In this document: in pieces, positions 55,019-64,000 of the stretch
Layout of the letters: the number at the start of each line of letters is the position of its first letter
Numbering within the stretch: position 1 is the stretch's first letter
Assembly (NCBI GenBank): GCA_010015745.1
Contig: ML978238.1
Coordinates: 1-64,000, forward strand
Reading direction: 5' to 3'
Origin: Setomelanomma holmii
Lineage: Eukaryota > Ascomycota > Dothideomycetes > Pleosporales > Phaeosphaeriaceae
DNA length: 64,000 nucleotides
Translations under genes and position numbers: made by a program
Notes under the pieces: generated by a model
Told to the model about the DNA's origin: nothing
Seen by the model: the letters and a program-made list of their open reading frames with translations, nothing else
The model's database searches: none

Positions 55019-58000
55019 TTTGCTCTCCGAAGTGATCTTGAAGAGTCGAAGAGGAGTTGATCTGGTCTGAAGCGGGAGAAGCGAGCTCGGCAGGATTGAC
55101 CTTGCCTCGAGCGACGCGAGGAGTCGTATGAGTCAGTGTATTGTTGCGTGCAGCTGACGAAAAGCGCTTGCGGAGTGTGAGCTTGTTGTTCTTGCGAGAC
55201 GTAGTGAAGTCCTCGTCGTCTGAAGTATCGCAGGTGGAGAGGTGGTCTCGGAAGATGGCTGTTGGTGGGCTCAAAGCTGAGGTAGGGTAGCGTTCGCCAA
55301 CTGCGTGGGGTTGATCGCCGGAGCGTCCAAAGGTGCTGAGACGGTGGGACTGACGGTTCGCATTGGAAGACGAAGCTTTGCCGGTAGGCGAGGTAGTTGG
55401 AGTGCGGGTAGATGCAAAAGTGCTGCTCGATGCATCCGACAGGGTGTTACGAAGGTGCGAGGGACCTGCGCGAGGCGATGCTTTGATAGCAGATGGAGCT
55501 GGTAGAGAGATGTCGACGGAGGGGAGGCTTGTTGTGGCCCAAGGATAGTTTTTGTCAAAGTTCCAAGGGCGAGTATCCGTTGCCGTAGGCGTCGAGACAA
55601 ACGACCTCAGCGACCTCCTCGAAGACAGTGCAGACTCGATCGATGTGCGCAGAGCTTGGTCCGCGATGGTGTGAGACCGTGGTCGAAGAACAACCGGGGA
55701 CGGTGCTTGCAGCTCAGCGACAGGAGAAAGTTGTCGCGTTGCGGAGCTGGTTGTTGTGTTGTCGGTTGACCCAGCACGTGCGTCAACTTCACCTGCTCTG
55801 ACCTCTGCAGGTCCATGGCCTTGATCAGCGGATCCAACCCCTCCCCTCGCCCTATTGGTCATCTCCTCATACACGTCGTCCTCCATGACCATCAATGCAG
55901 AAGAACCGCGGATAGGACGCAAGCGTGCGGACGACCGCTTCTGCGACGGCGGATGTACCTCGTGAATCTCCTCGATTGCATGCTCCATAATCTCCTCCTC
56001 ATCAGGAAATTCGCCAGGCTCACCCAAACCGTTTCGCCTGTAGTACTCGTCCAGCGATAGCGAGGGCAGCATCTCCGTGAAACGCTGCGTGAGCGGACCA
56101 ACTGATGGAATCGTGACCTGGTCAAGCTCTGCCATGAGTTTCTCCGGTGAGAACGCACGCTTGGGTTTAGCAACGTCAATCACACCCCTGAATTTCGAAC
56201 CTCCTCCCATGTTCTCAACCTCGCCAAGACCATTCAAAATGTCATGAGCTCGCTCACGCACCTCCCCGACCGACGCTGAGCGTTGCGGCGAACCCTCTCC
56301 GACATCAAGTAGATCCAGCCGTAAGTTACCAAGGGAGCGCGAGAAGCGAATACCGCCGAGCGCGTCATTCAGCTTGTCAAGCAGGTTGGCCTGACTAAAC
56401 TCCATCGTAGGCAATCCATGTACCCCACCAAGCGCGCTCTTTCGATGCGACCGCGTAGACGACCTCCTCGAGAAAACAATCGCGTCATCAACCGAAGTGC
56501 GCATGCCAGGCCCGACGCCATATGGGAAACGGAAGTGCGAACTCTTCAGGTTGCTGGTACTAGTGTTCAAGCTCGAGTCCTCATGCGACTCCTCCTTGAG
56601 GTCGGGTAGGTATCGCTGCGGCATGTTGTACCTGTAACCCGACAGCCTGAGATCGGTGGTAGTATCCTCCTGAACACTGGGAAGAGGCAGCTTGGGCTCG
56701 CTAGCAGCAGCTGAAGCCATACCGAAAGGCCTTCGTCCAGCCCAGGAAAGGTGCGTCGTGCTCTGGCTGTCTCGGCGGCTATGCTCTGGAGATCTGGGTG
56801 ACATGGTCATCTCGCCAGGCGATGAGCAGGCACGAGTTTTCAGGGAGACATCCTGAGGAGAGTACACTGACGACGCCTCCGGAAACACAGTCGATGGAAT
56901 GCTGAAAGGACGGTAAGGGAACTCCGGCATCGTGGCTCTACCAACGTGCAACGATTTAGAAGGATCGTCGTACTCGATCGGCGGGCTCGCCCTCGACTTC
57001 TCGGCAATGACATGGTCTTTCAGAACAGCCTTCTCGGGAGTCTCAAGGTTGTCCATGCGCTGATCAGAGGTAGATACCGGCTTATCGGGCTCCTTGATCT
57101 GCTGTGAAGGCTCAAAGGTGGGCCCCTGGTGCTTCTGCTTGGCCAGCGCATCATCCCTGGACAATGCGTCTTCTTTCATTGACCTGTCCTTCTTAAGGGT
57201 GGGCATCTTGGGTTTGAACCGCATCAGGAAAGTTCCTACGTCTCTGAACCTATGGGCTTCCTTGGACGCACTAGAATCTCGCGGCGGCACCGGGGGAGGC
57301 TGATGGCCACCACTCAACGTGGATGAAGAACCCGAGATTGACATGGAACCTTGCTTCAGACTCGCCTTGGAGTTGCCGAGGATTCTGCTCGCAATAGTAG
57401 AGAAGCTCGACTCCCGAGGCGGGACGACTGGCTGGCGATGTATCTTCTGAGCTGGTGTCGCTGGAGGCATGTCAGAGGCTGGCCTTGCCTGCGGATTCAT
57501 GCCCGCCTGACTGGATGAGGCAATTACTGACGATGGCATAGACTTAGCACGCACTGGAGTGGAGACATCCTGAGCGGTCTTGGCTGATCGTGCGTCAGAT
57601 TCCTTGACTGGGAGCTGTTCATTGGCAGGGTCGTCATGAGTCGACTTGGACAACGTTCCACCGTCGTCTTTCTCAACTTCAGGCGAGACAGGCTCCGGGA
57701 TGTCGGTGCAGGACTTGAAGGACTGTTCATCGGAAGACTGCGGCGTATGCTTGCACTTCTTCTCCGAAATGTCATCAGCAGCAGGCTCGCTTTTGTGACC
57801 TGCGACAGCATGCGGCACTACATCGGTCTCTTGCTTGGAATCAGTGTGCTGATATCCCGCGAGCACATCTGACATGCCGTCTTCTGTGCTCTTCTCTGGG
57901 CTGCCTGGTGAGGCTGGCACTGAATCCGAATCAGGATGAACAGTCCCGGTCATCGCATTCGAGCATCTCACGGCGAGCTCGACTGTCGAGGAGTCGACGA

Positions 58001-59618
58001 GACTTGATCCTTCTTGGGACAAGACATTGTTGCGGCTGGCACCAGCTGGCACGGGAAGAGCCGACGAACCACTCGTCTCATCACCTATCGGACGTGTGGT
58101 AGCCTGATCTTGGCTTTGACGGTGAGGTGCATTCTGAGTTTGAGCTGCAGGAGAGCTAAGTGACGACTCGATATCGCCGGTTGTGGAGACTGATTCCAAG
58201 GCATCCTTGATCAGGGCTTTGGTGATGCGTGGTGCGACCGGAGAAGCTGGAAGCTCGGCTATGCCAGAGACGTTCGAGCGACGGTGATCAATGTTGTTCT
58301 TAACACGTCGACCAGGGTTCTCAACACCTGGGCCACTTCTCAAATGCGCTGGTGGCCTGATTGACATTTGTGCGTCAAAGCTGCTTTTGATGATGTGAGC
58401 ATATCCTGTTGGCAAAGGCTCAGCCTCGGGCTTAACAAGGGCTTCGCGCTCGAACGGCTCGCTATAGTCGTAATAGTCTTGGCTACTGAAGACCTGCTCC
58501 ATCATTACACGGTTTGTGGCAACTCGCATCATGCGGGTATCGGTCGAGCCTGCCAACGCGTTCATGGAAGCTCCTTCGCGTGGGGTAGGAGGTAAAGGCA
58601 GATCAGATGAAGGCGTGTCCGAATCAGTGCGCATGTTGGTCGAGCCACTTGAGACGGAGCCCTTGACAGATCGATTCAGCCTTCGAGCTTGTTTAATAGC
58701 CGGGTGATAGTGTTGAGACAGAGGTGGCATAGACGGTACATCAACTCCATTCGGCCTCTGATAGAACACTGGTGATGGCCCACGGCTAGGTTGGCGAGGC
58801 ATCCTAGGCACTCTGTCCTGATAGCCACCAAGGCTTGAATCAGACGGAATCCTCAGCCGATCACGAGGGTGTGCCGCTCCAGAAGGGCATGCCGGTCCAG
58901 GCCCCCCAGGTCCATGCATGCGCCGCGGTTGTGACCCGGGTGCTTCACTCCACGCTGGTGATGTTGGGCGAAGGCCATGGCGTCTGAGTCTAGTGGGGTA
59001 TCCTAATGGAGACTTGGGGCGCTGAGCATCGTGACTACGAAGGCTTCCCATGGACCGGTTGTAGTTGTTGTTAGCGAGCCTGAACTCAGGTTGCGGCATC
59101 GAGTTTGTCATAGACAACGATCGTTGCGAGTTCCGGTCATACCTGCTCACCGGAACCATTGGCGAGCTTCCGGCGAGGTTCATCATGGTTGGCGAAAGCG
59201 TGTCAGGAACATACTGCGGGACGGTGGGCATTGGCGGCATTGCGTCGCGAGTCATCGAGTATCGAGCGGCGGACGAAGAGGAAGCTCGCTGTCGGTGCTG
59301 CCTGCTGTTGTAGTTCGAATGGTTAGAAAGCGACGATGCTGTGCTGAGGCGGCTTGATGCACCGCGGCGCTGCGGAGCTCGAGGGATGTTGCTAAAGCCG
59401 GACGTGTCGCCTGTGAGGCCAGCGACGTTGCCCATTTCTGTCGACGTACGGAGCATGGACATGACACCAGGGGCAGTCGTGGACAAGTGATCCTGTCCCG
59501 GCATGCCGCCTCCTTCGCCTGGATGTTTGCTGTTCGTGTTGCGCGACATACCAGAAGCGTTCGAGGCACGGCTGGCGCGACCGCTGCCGGGTCCGTTGGG
59601 GTCCTTGTTGGCGAGCAT
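54873..59618 (-). CDS. Very large intrinsically disordered protein, conserved unknown
   Basis: Uninterrupted frame of 1581 residues from ATG at 59618 (MLANKDPNGPGSGRASRASN). It is rich in Ser, Pro, Arg and Thr with many SPxR and RxxS sites, as in cytoskeletal or signalling scaffolds. Islands of order include YSEPFEREALVKPEAEPLPT, SFSTIASRILGNSKASLKQG followed later by GTFLMRFKPKMPTLKKDRS, MEFSQANLLDKLNDALGGIR with FSRSLGNLRLDLLDVGEG, and SPEKLMAELDQVTIPSVGPL with LTQRFTEMLPSLSLDEYYRR. No catalytic domain or membrane segment. The last about 50 residues, after QDHFGEQ, are Arg/His-rich and suspicious (see the overlapping 90-codon frame). Minus-strand leader sequence includes a TGG microsatellite. 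I cannot name the family; conservation is inferred from the ordered islands. Confidence 0.8.
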   Translation of the reverse strand: MLANKDPNGPGSGRASRASNASGMSRNTNSKHPGEGGGMPGQDHLSTTAPGVMSMLRTSTEMGNVAGLTGDTSGFSNIPRAPQRRGASSRLSTASSLSNHSNYNSRQHRQRASSSSAARYSMTRDAMPPMPTVPQYVPDTLSPTMMNLAGSSPMVPVSRYDRNSQRSLSMTNSMPQPEFRLANNNYNRSMGSLRSHDAQRPKSPLGYPTRLRRHGLRPTSPAWSEAPGSQPRRMHGPGGPGPACPSGAAHPRDRLRIPSDSSLGGYQDRVPRMPRQPSRGPSPVFYQRPNGVDVPSMPPLSQHYHPAIKQARRLNRSVKGSVSSGSTNMRTDSDTPSSDLPLPPTPREGASMNALAGSTDTRMMRVATNRVMMEQVFSSQDYYDYSEPFEREALVKPEAEPLPTGYAHIIKSSFDAQMSIRPPAHLRSGPGVENPGRRVKNNIDHRRSNVSGIAELPASPVAPRITKALIKDALESVSTTGDIESSLSSPAAQTQNAPHRQSQDQATTRPIGDETSGSSALPVPAGASRNNVLSQEGSSLVDSSTVELAVRCSNAMTGTVHPDSDSVPASPGSPEKSTEDGMSDVLAGYQHTDSKQETDVVPHAVAGHKSEPAADDISEKKCKHTPQSSDEQSFKSCTDIPEPVSPEVEKDDGGTLSKSTHDDPANEQLPVKESDARSAKTAQDVSTPVRAKSMPSSVIASSSQAGMNPQARPASDMPPATPAQKIHRQPVVPPRESSFSTIASRILGNSKASLKQGSMSISGSSSTLSGGHQPPPVPPRDSSASKEAHRFRDVGTFLMRFKPKMPTLKKDRSMKEDALSRDDALAKQKHQGPTFEPSQQIKEPDKPVSTSDQRMDNLETPEKAVLKDHVIAEKSRASPPIEYDDPSKSLHVGRATMPEFPYRPFSIPSTVFPEASSVYSPQDVSLKTRACSSPGEMTMSPRSPEHSRRDSQSTTHLSWAGRRPFGMASAAASEPKLPLPSVQEDTTTDLRLSGYRYNMPQRYLPDLKEESHEDSSLNTSTSNLKSSHFRFPYGVGPGMRTSVDDAIVFSRRSSTRSHRKSALGGVHGLPTMEFSQANLLDKLNDALGGIRFSRSLGNLRLDLLDVGEGSPQRSASVGEVRERAHDILNGLGEVENMGGGSKFRGVIDVAKPKRAFSPEKLMAELDQVTIPSVGPLTQRFTEMLPSLSLDEYYRRNGLGEPGEFPDEEEIMEHAIEEIHEVHPPSQKRSSARLRPIRGSSALMVMEDDVYEEMTNRARGGVGSADQGHGPAEVRAGEVDARAGSTDNTTTSSATRQLSPVAELQAPSPVVLRPRSHTIADQALRTSIESALSSRRSLRSFVSTPTATDTRPWNFDKNYPWATTSLPSVDISLPAPSAIKASPRAGPSHLRNTLSDASSSTFASTRTPTTSPTGKASSSNANRQSHRLSTFGRSGDQPHAVGERYPTSALSPPTAIFRDHLSTCDTSDDEDFTTSRKNNKLTLRKRFSSAARNNTLTHTTPRVARGKVNPAELASPASDQINSSSTLQDHFGEQNAFTSNRHTFREAQGYPVGAYHRRRFVERIRQLWQRGQAMVRSLSRHG

Positions 59619-60566
59619 CGTGCCGCTGCAGACGCGAGAGTGCTATTCTGTCGGAGCGTGTCCGCGTGCGGTAGGGGTGGAATGGTGTTGTGACGCTGAG
59701 AGGCAACACGCCAAAAGATGTGCGACTAGAAGTGTATGGCCAAGAGGGGAAGACAATGCTGCGAGACGGATCGTAACCAAGAAAGGAACGAGCGTCGACA
59801 GCACCACCCTCACCAACACTGCTCCAAAAAAAAGCGAGATGTTGCTGAGGATATGGGCGGTGGTGGTGGCAAGGAGAAGGAGAGGCGGAGCCAGGAGCTG
59901 GAGAAGGTGACTTTGCCTTGAGCCAGTCGTGCCTGCCTCATCGACCGCCACATGCACTGCAGCTGCCCCACCACCACCACCACCACCACCACCAGGACGG
60001 GCAAGAGGACTCGAGACAGAAGGAGCGACACGCAGAGATGATGCAAGGAAAGCCAGTAGCATAGAAGCTGCTGCAAGGGTACGAATGCCTACTTGCCTGT
60101 CTTACGCCGTGCCTTTGGCAGCTCCAGATCCGATAACTTCGTGAACCAGCTCCTGCCGCGTCGCCTTGACTCTCTATTCTCCGTAGCCGCCGGTCTATCA
60201 GCCTCTACGTGCACCGTACTTAAAAACCTCCCTCTTACTACAGCCAACGATGGCCCCTTACGAACAACGAGCACCTGCAAACTTTCTGCGCGTGCAGCAG
60301 CGACGAAATTGCCACCGAAAGTGCCGCCTGTACATGCTATTCGTCACGACATTACGATTATGAGGGGAAGAACCTATCTATACAGCCCACGAAGCGGCGT
60401 GAAAGTCGCGGGTGGAAGCCCTGCAAGTATGAGATAATGGAAGACATAACTACAGTTCATCAAATGAGAAAAGAAAGCAATCAAGGGGTATATAACCAGG
60501 CGACGCCAGACAAGAATGCCAAATGTCCGCTCAGAGAAGGGAAGAAATGCTGTGTATGTGACAGGC
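59619..60566. promoter_or_regulatory. Upstream region of the large gene
   Basis: Promoter and long leader (minus strand) with purine/pyrimidine-rich tracts and a CCA microsatellite. CTGCAG just before the ATG could be a splice acceptor, so an extra 5' exon cannot be excluded. Confidence 0.4.
59968..59994. repeat. (CCA)9 microsatellite
   Basis: Nine perfect copies of CCA. It would be a TGG run in the leader of the minus-strand gene. Confidence 0.95.
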
Positions 60567-62390
60567 TCATTCAGGAATGGGATTTATGTCGCCGGAACGC
60601 TTTTTTGTAAAGAGGCGCTTGAGAGACGTGAAGCTGCTACGTTTCGATAGTCGCTTGCTCGAAGTGTCGGAAAAGCTGCTGATGGCGGTCTCGGGCCGAC
60701 TTGAGGGTGCTGATGACTTCGCAGAATGAGGAGGCGGACTAAGAGCAGGAGACATGGGACCATAACGGCCGGATACTGAGCCTTTCGGTGTAGTTCTCGC
60801 GCTACTTGGGAACAATCCAAACTGGACTTGTGGATGTAAAGACATGGAAGAAGCAGAACGGGATGGCAGGTTTGTTGGTGACACGGCTGATGCGCCGGAC
60901 ACAGAAGAGTACGCCGAATCTTTTCCGGTCAAGGGCGGGCTAAGTTCGCCCTTTTCTACCTTTGAGGACAATCGCTTTGGTGCTTGTGCTGATGCTTCTT
61001 CGGTACTTTTGTTTGACAGATTCCGTCGGTGTCCAAAAATACGACTGGTGCGACCTGATTCCATTTGCGGTGTTGCTCGACCACGTTGATCGTCGCTGCG
61101 CCAGGCTTCGTGGTAGTACTCGGGCTGCGGCTTGACAATCCGACGTCGTACATCTACGTCAGTATTCGGAGATTCAGATGAAGAACCCGACTCTTCGTTT
61201 CGTTTCTGTTTGCGCACAGCTTCAGCATTGTCAACGTGATTTTGGTCTCTGTGGATCGGTCTCGATATGCAATGCCGTTGGGACAGGTCGCCATCTGATG
61301 GTATTGCACTTCCGCTCGGCGACTTCACCAAGAAAGGTGGACGCTCGCTTGGGACTGGTGGCAAGTCCTTGTTATTCGTAAAGTTGCGGAAGGCATGATC
61401 GCGCGAACTGGACGAGTTTCGTGATGAGGAACGGGTCGCAACCTGATGTAAGGTCAGCTGGTTGATCAAGTGTCAGCACTTTGATAAGCCTACCAAACTT
61501 CGCCGACTGGCAGCCCCGCAACGCTTCTCAATCTCGTTGCAGTAGCTGCTGACCTGGACAAGCACAAGACCGAGCCTCTCGGCCTTCGCTACAAGACTCT
61601 GCAAGAACTGAGCCCAGCCTCCAGTGTTGCCGCACATAGCGGAGTAAATCTTGCCGACATCCTCGTTGTGGTACGTCCACTCCTCGCCGATATCGAGTAG
61701 ATAGAGATCAAGCCCTTGATTGGCTTCTCGGAAGACGCTCATGTCGATCAGATAGTCGTTCAGCATTTGCGACATGCGGGTGATTGTGCGCTCGATCGTC
61801 ACATTTCCGTCGAGCAGCTGTGCACGGTATGCGCGGTCTTCAAGGAGGCGATCGAATTCGTTGACGTGCTCCATAGGCACCTTCAAACATTTGTGGCGGA
61901 AGAGCATGTCTTTCAGGCTGCTTTCGAGATCTTCATTTGCCCGCTGCAAGAATCCATCCAACTCATTCACATGCTTCAGGAGAATGTCGGCAACGTCAGC
62001 AACCGACCTCTCCAAATGCTGGTGAAGCAGATGCACGCCAAAGACAATCTGCGTGACAGTCTTCACCAAGGGGTGGTATTTGCCCTTGGGATAGTGCCGC
62101 CAATGGCAATTGTATGTGAAGTTCCATGAGAGCTCTCCATTTCCCTCCTCTCTACACAGCACCTGCTGGCGCTGCTTCACAGTTCTACTCGGATTCTGGT
62201 AGGGTACGTGGCCGGTCGCGCCGGTCGCGTCGAGCATGGATTCCTCGAAGGGCGCCTGCATCGAGGACAGCGGGTGGATGGGGAAGGTGGCCGTCATGAT
62301 GTTCTTGTCGCGCTCGTCGTCCCATTCGTAAGGGTCGCGGTGTTCGAAGCTGCGTCGACCTCGCTGTGATGATCTGCGAAAGGGGACCAT
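60567..62390 (-). CDS. 590-residue conserved-type protein, helical N-terminus and basic disordered C-terminus
   Basis: Exons 62390-61494 and 61442-60567 join to 590 residues; the 51-bp intron runs GTAGGC..CATCAG with a GCTGAC branch site. I start at ATG 62390 (MVPFRRSSQRGRRSFEHRDP); the frame is open further but contains no better start. Residues about 100-300 are predicted helical and look conserved: HLLHQHLERSVADVADILLK, FLQRANEDLESSLKDMLFRH, RMSQMLNDYLIDMSVFREAN, then a WTYHNEDVGKIYSAMCGNTG segment and LVLVQVSSYCNEIEKRC. The C-terminal half is disordered and basic, ending KRLSKRSSFTSLKRLFTKKR. No known enzyme motif. Perhaps a scaffold or cortical protein; this is inference. Confidence 0.8.
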
Positions 62391-63158
62391 GGCAATGCGA
62401 CGTCCAGCTGCCCAATCCGTCAGACTGCCTCGCTGGACCCCCGACAGTCGGGCGATGTCACTGCTCGGAGTATCGTGCAACCACTGCAGACCCGAGCCTA
62501 GACTGCCGAACCAAGGCTGAGATCCTATGCATAAGCACGCGAGCAGCCAATGGAGGGCTTTAGACACGCACAGCTGCCAGCACGTCTAGCAGGGGCACTC
62601 GGGGTTCCGCATGATTGTGTGGGAAAGAATGGCAGCAGGAGGTGCTAGAAATGGTGTGCAGCGGGAGCGTGCGGGAGAGCGAAACTTGAAAGCCGGAGAG
62701 ATGCCACGCGAGGGGCGCCCTGAACGTTCAGACTTCAGTCCGGCGCAGTCATAGGACGCCGGCCTGAAACACATGTGCCAACTGGAGCAGGTGTTTCTCC
62801 TCGCCCTGAGCGCTGCACGCTGCAGGCGACCTGGTCCGAAGCAGCAAGGTGCGCGCATCCTAGCCGTTTAGTGCCCGGAGCGGTGCACGCATCGTCAATC
62901 ACAGCGGGGAAGCGAACCGAGCGTCGACCAAGCAGAACATAGCAAAGCAGCCAACGCTGCAGGACGGTTGTTTTGGTAGGCTAATTTTGACACGCTCTCA
63001 GTGTGCAAACGTTCCTGCCTTTACCAAGGGAGCCACGTTCTCTCAAGTCAGACCTCGCGGTTTGTGTGCGCTAGACTTCGCTGCAAGATGCAATCGCCGT
63101 CAGCACACCTGACCGCGAATCAATTCCCTTCATCACTCCGCTTGATTCTCCCGCTGAC
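62391..63158. promoter_or_regulatory. Divergent promoter region
   Basis: 768 bp between divergent genes. Its last 85 bases are an open frame continuous with the downstream gene but without an in-frame ATG (see findings). Confidence 0.45.
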
Positions 63159-63740
63159 ATGTTATCCGCAGTGTCGCCAGAAGCCGAGGAGTCCGACCCG
63201 TTGGTCGCAGAGACGGCTAAAAGGATTGCAAATGTCATCAACGACTTCAAGCGCCAACTAGACCAACGCGACCGCACCTGGGCGACCGCGACTGGGCAAG
63301 TAGAGCTGGCACTTGATTCGCAGACGTTCCTCCTCACCATTGTGCCTGACTTGGATGGCGATGAGTATCCAATTACTGTGTATGTGCAGGCCAAGACGCC
63401 TAATGCGACCAACGTTGGTTTGAATTCACCTCCTGCGACTAAATCATCCACTTACAAATCCACACGCCGCGAGACCGATGCTGAACTTGAGAGAGACCTG
63501 GTGTCGCGCAAGAAGCGCAAACTTGAGGAAGATGGTGACGCGTCAAACAAGCGACCGCGCACCGCAGATGACGAGGAGGACATCATGCCGCTGATCACAA
63601 TGGAAGATCTCGACGATCTGCTGTCCAAGCTGCGCGAGGACGTTCAGGAGGACACTTCAGAGTGCGTCAATCATGTTCAGCGATTGCTACGACAGTTCAA
63701 GGAGGAATGGCATGAGAAGACCCAACATGCCTATGGATAG
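63159..63740 (+). CDS. 193-residue basic/acidic nuclear-type protein
   Basis: Frame from ATG at 63159 (CTGACATGTT). It has a helical N-terminus (TAKRIANVINDFKRQLDQRD), a short beta-like segment (VELALDSQTFLLTIVPDLDG), a bipartite nuclear-localisation-like cluster (RKKRKLEEDGDASNKRPR), an acidic stretch, and a helical end (MEDLDDLLSKLREDVQED, HVQRLLRQFKEEWHEKT). I do not recognise the family. The same frame is open for 28 codons upstream of the ATG without another ATG, and stays open for 33 codons beyond the TAG, so both ends of the model are uncertain. Confidence 0.65.
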   Translation: MLSAVSPEAEESDPLVAETAKRIANVINDFKRQLDQRDRTWATATGQVELALDSQTFLLTIVPDLDGDEYPITVYVQAKTPNATNVGLNSPPATKSSTYKSTRRETDAELERDLVSRKKRKLEEDGDASNKRPRTADDEEDIMPLITMEDLDDLLSKLREDVQEDTSECVNHVQRLLRQFKEEWHEKTQHAYG

Positions 63741-63842
63741 TCACAGACATCGCAGAGCAGACCTCCTCATCGTGACTCAGTAGCCAACGGCGCCCACGCT
63801 AGCGGCTCATTCCCATCTTCCAGCGTCGACTGTGACGACTAA

Positions 63843-64000
63843 TTCTCTTCGATACTAGACATCATTCGCCGCGAATCAAAGCTCCTATCCAGCCAGATCA
63901 AGTGGGTGGAAGACTGCAGACGCGTAGCAGCAGGCATACACGACAAGAGCGAGGATACATGGCGGACAACCTCAGCGGGTTTCCACGACCGGCAAAGGCG
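63843..64000 (+). CDS. Possible further exon or next gene, cut by window edge
   Basis: Open frame in the same phase as the preceding gene, reading IIRRESKLLSSQIKWVEDCR, AAGIHDKSEDTWRTTSAGFH. It looks strongly protein-like. A candidate intron at 63772-63858 (GTGACT donor, CTAAT, ACTAG acceptor; 87 bp) would remove the TAA at 63840-63842 and keep the frame, so this may belong to the gene at 63159 if the TAG at 63738-63740 is also removed by splicing. It could equally be the start of another gene. Confidence 0.45.

Noticed and set aside
1..64000. CRISPR arrays, operons, bacterial defence systems or a secondary-metabolite cluster
   Set aside because: The window is eukaryotic; no regular repeat-spacer arrays exist, and the lone P450 has no synthase, terpene cyclase or dedicated transporter nearby.

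Overview
The window is nuclear DNA of a filamentous ascomycete, most likely a Dothideomycete. Evidence: introns of about 48-60 bp with GT(A/G)NGT donors and CTAAC/CTGAC-type branch sites; fungus-specific families (HET domain, F-box/2EXR-like, Zn2Cys6 factor, DUF3433-like membrane protein, Mon1, CM1+PACT spindle-pole protein); no operons, Shine-Dalgarno sites or CRISPR. Base composition looks close to 50% GC, so this is not an AT-rich, RIP-saturated block. Exon joins were chosen by hand so that splice sites, reading frame and known motifs agree; joined lengths are all multiples of three.

Layout. 1-1.3 kb: decayed HET-domain gene. 2-6.6 kb: F-box/2EXR-like gene and a six-exon cytochrome P450. 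7-7.8 kb: two small minus-strand genes only 47 bp apart. 9.5-17 kb: a dense housekeeping block: spindle-pole CM1/PACT protein (PcpA/Pcp1 type), divergent Ecdysoneless/Sgt1 protein, a Cys-rich protein and a small unknown. 17.4-24.7 kb: broken genes (Myb/SANT-like, DUF3433-like, BTB/POZ) mixed with two intact genes, a small mitochondrial membrane protein and a Wss1-like metalloprotease. 25-27 kb: a four-helix membrane glycoprotein. 27-31.8 kb: no recognisable gene. 31.8-34.9 kb: galactose mutarotase and a Zn2Cys6 factor. 34.9-42.9 kb: a gene desert. 42.9-52 kb: a 74-residue gene built from four tiny exons, a classical tyrosine phosphatase, Mon1 and a cell-surface sensor-like protein. 52-54.7 kb: broken retropepsin-like gene, tandem repeat relics and another dead gene. 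54.7-64 kb: a 1581-residue disordered protein with a puzzling second frame at its 3' end, a 590-residue conserved unknown, and a basic nuclear-type protein running to the window edge.

The genes do not form a pathway or a biosynthetic cluster. They are mostly independent cell-biology genes (microtubule nucleation, vacuolar fusion, DNA-protein crosslink repair, phosphotyrosine signalling, wall sensing, galactose metabolism). I did not find a clearly new multi-gene system. The most unusual things are the concentration of genes broken by frameshifts next to undamaged housekeeping genes, the second coding frame at 54.75-55.02 kb together with its repeated junction sequence downstream, the 79-bp insertion that splits the DUF3433-like gene, and a retropepsin-like gene in which both active-site triads are altered.
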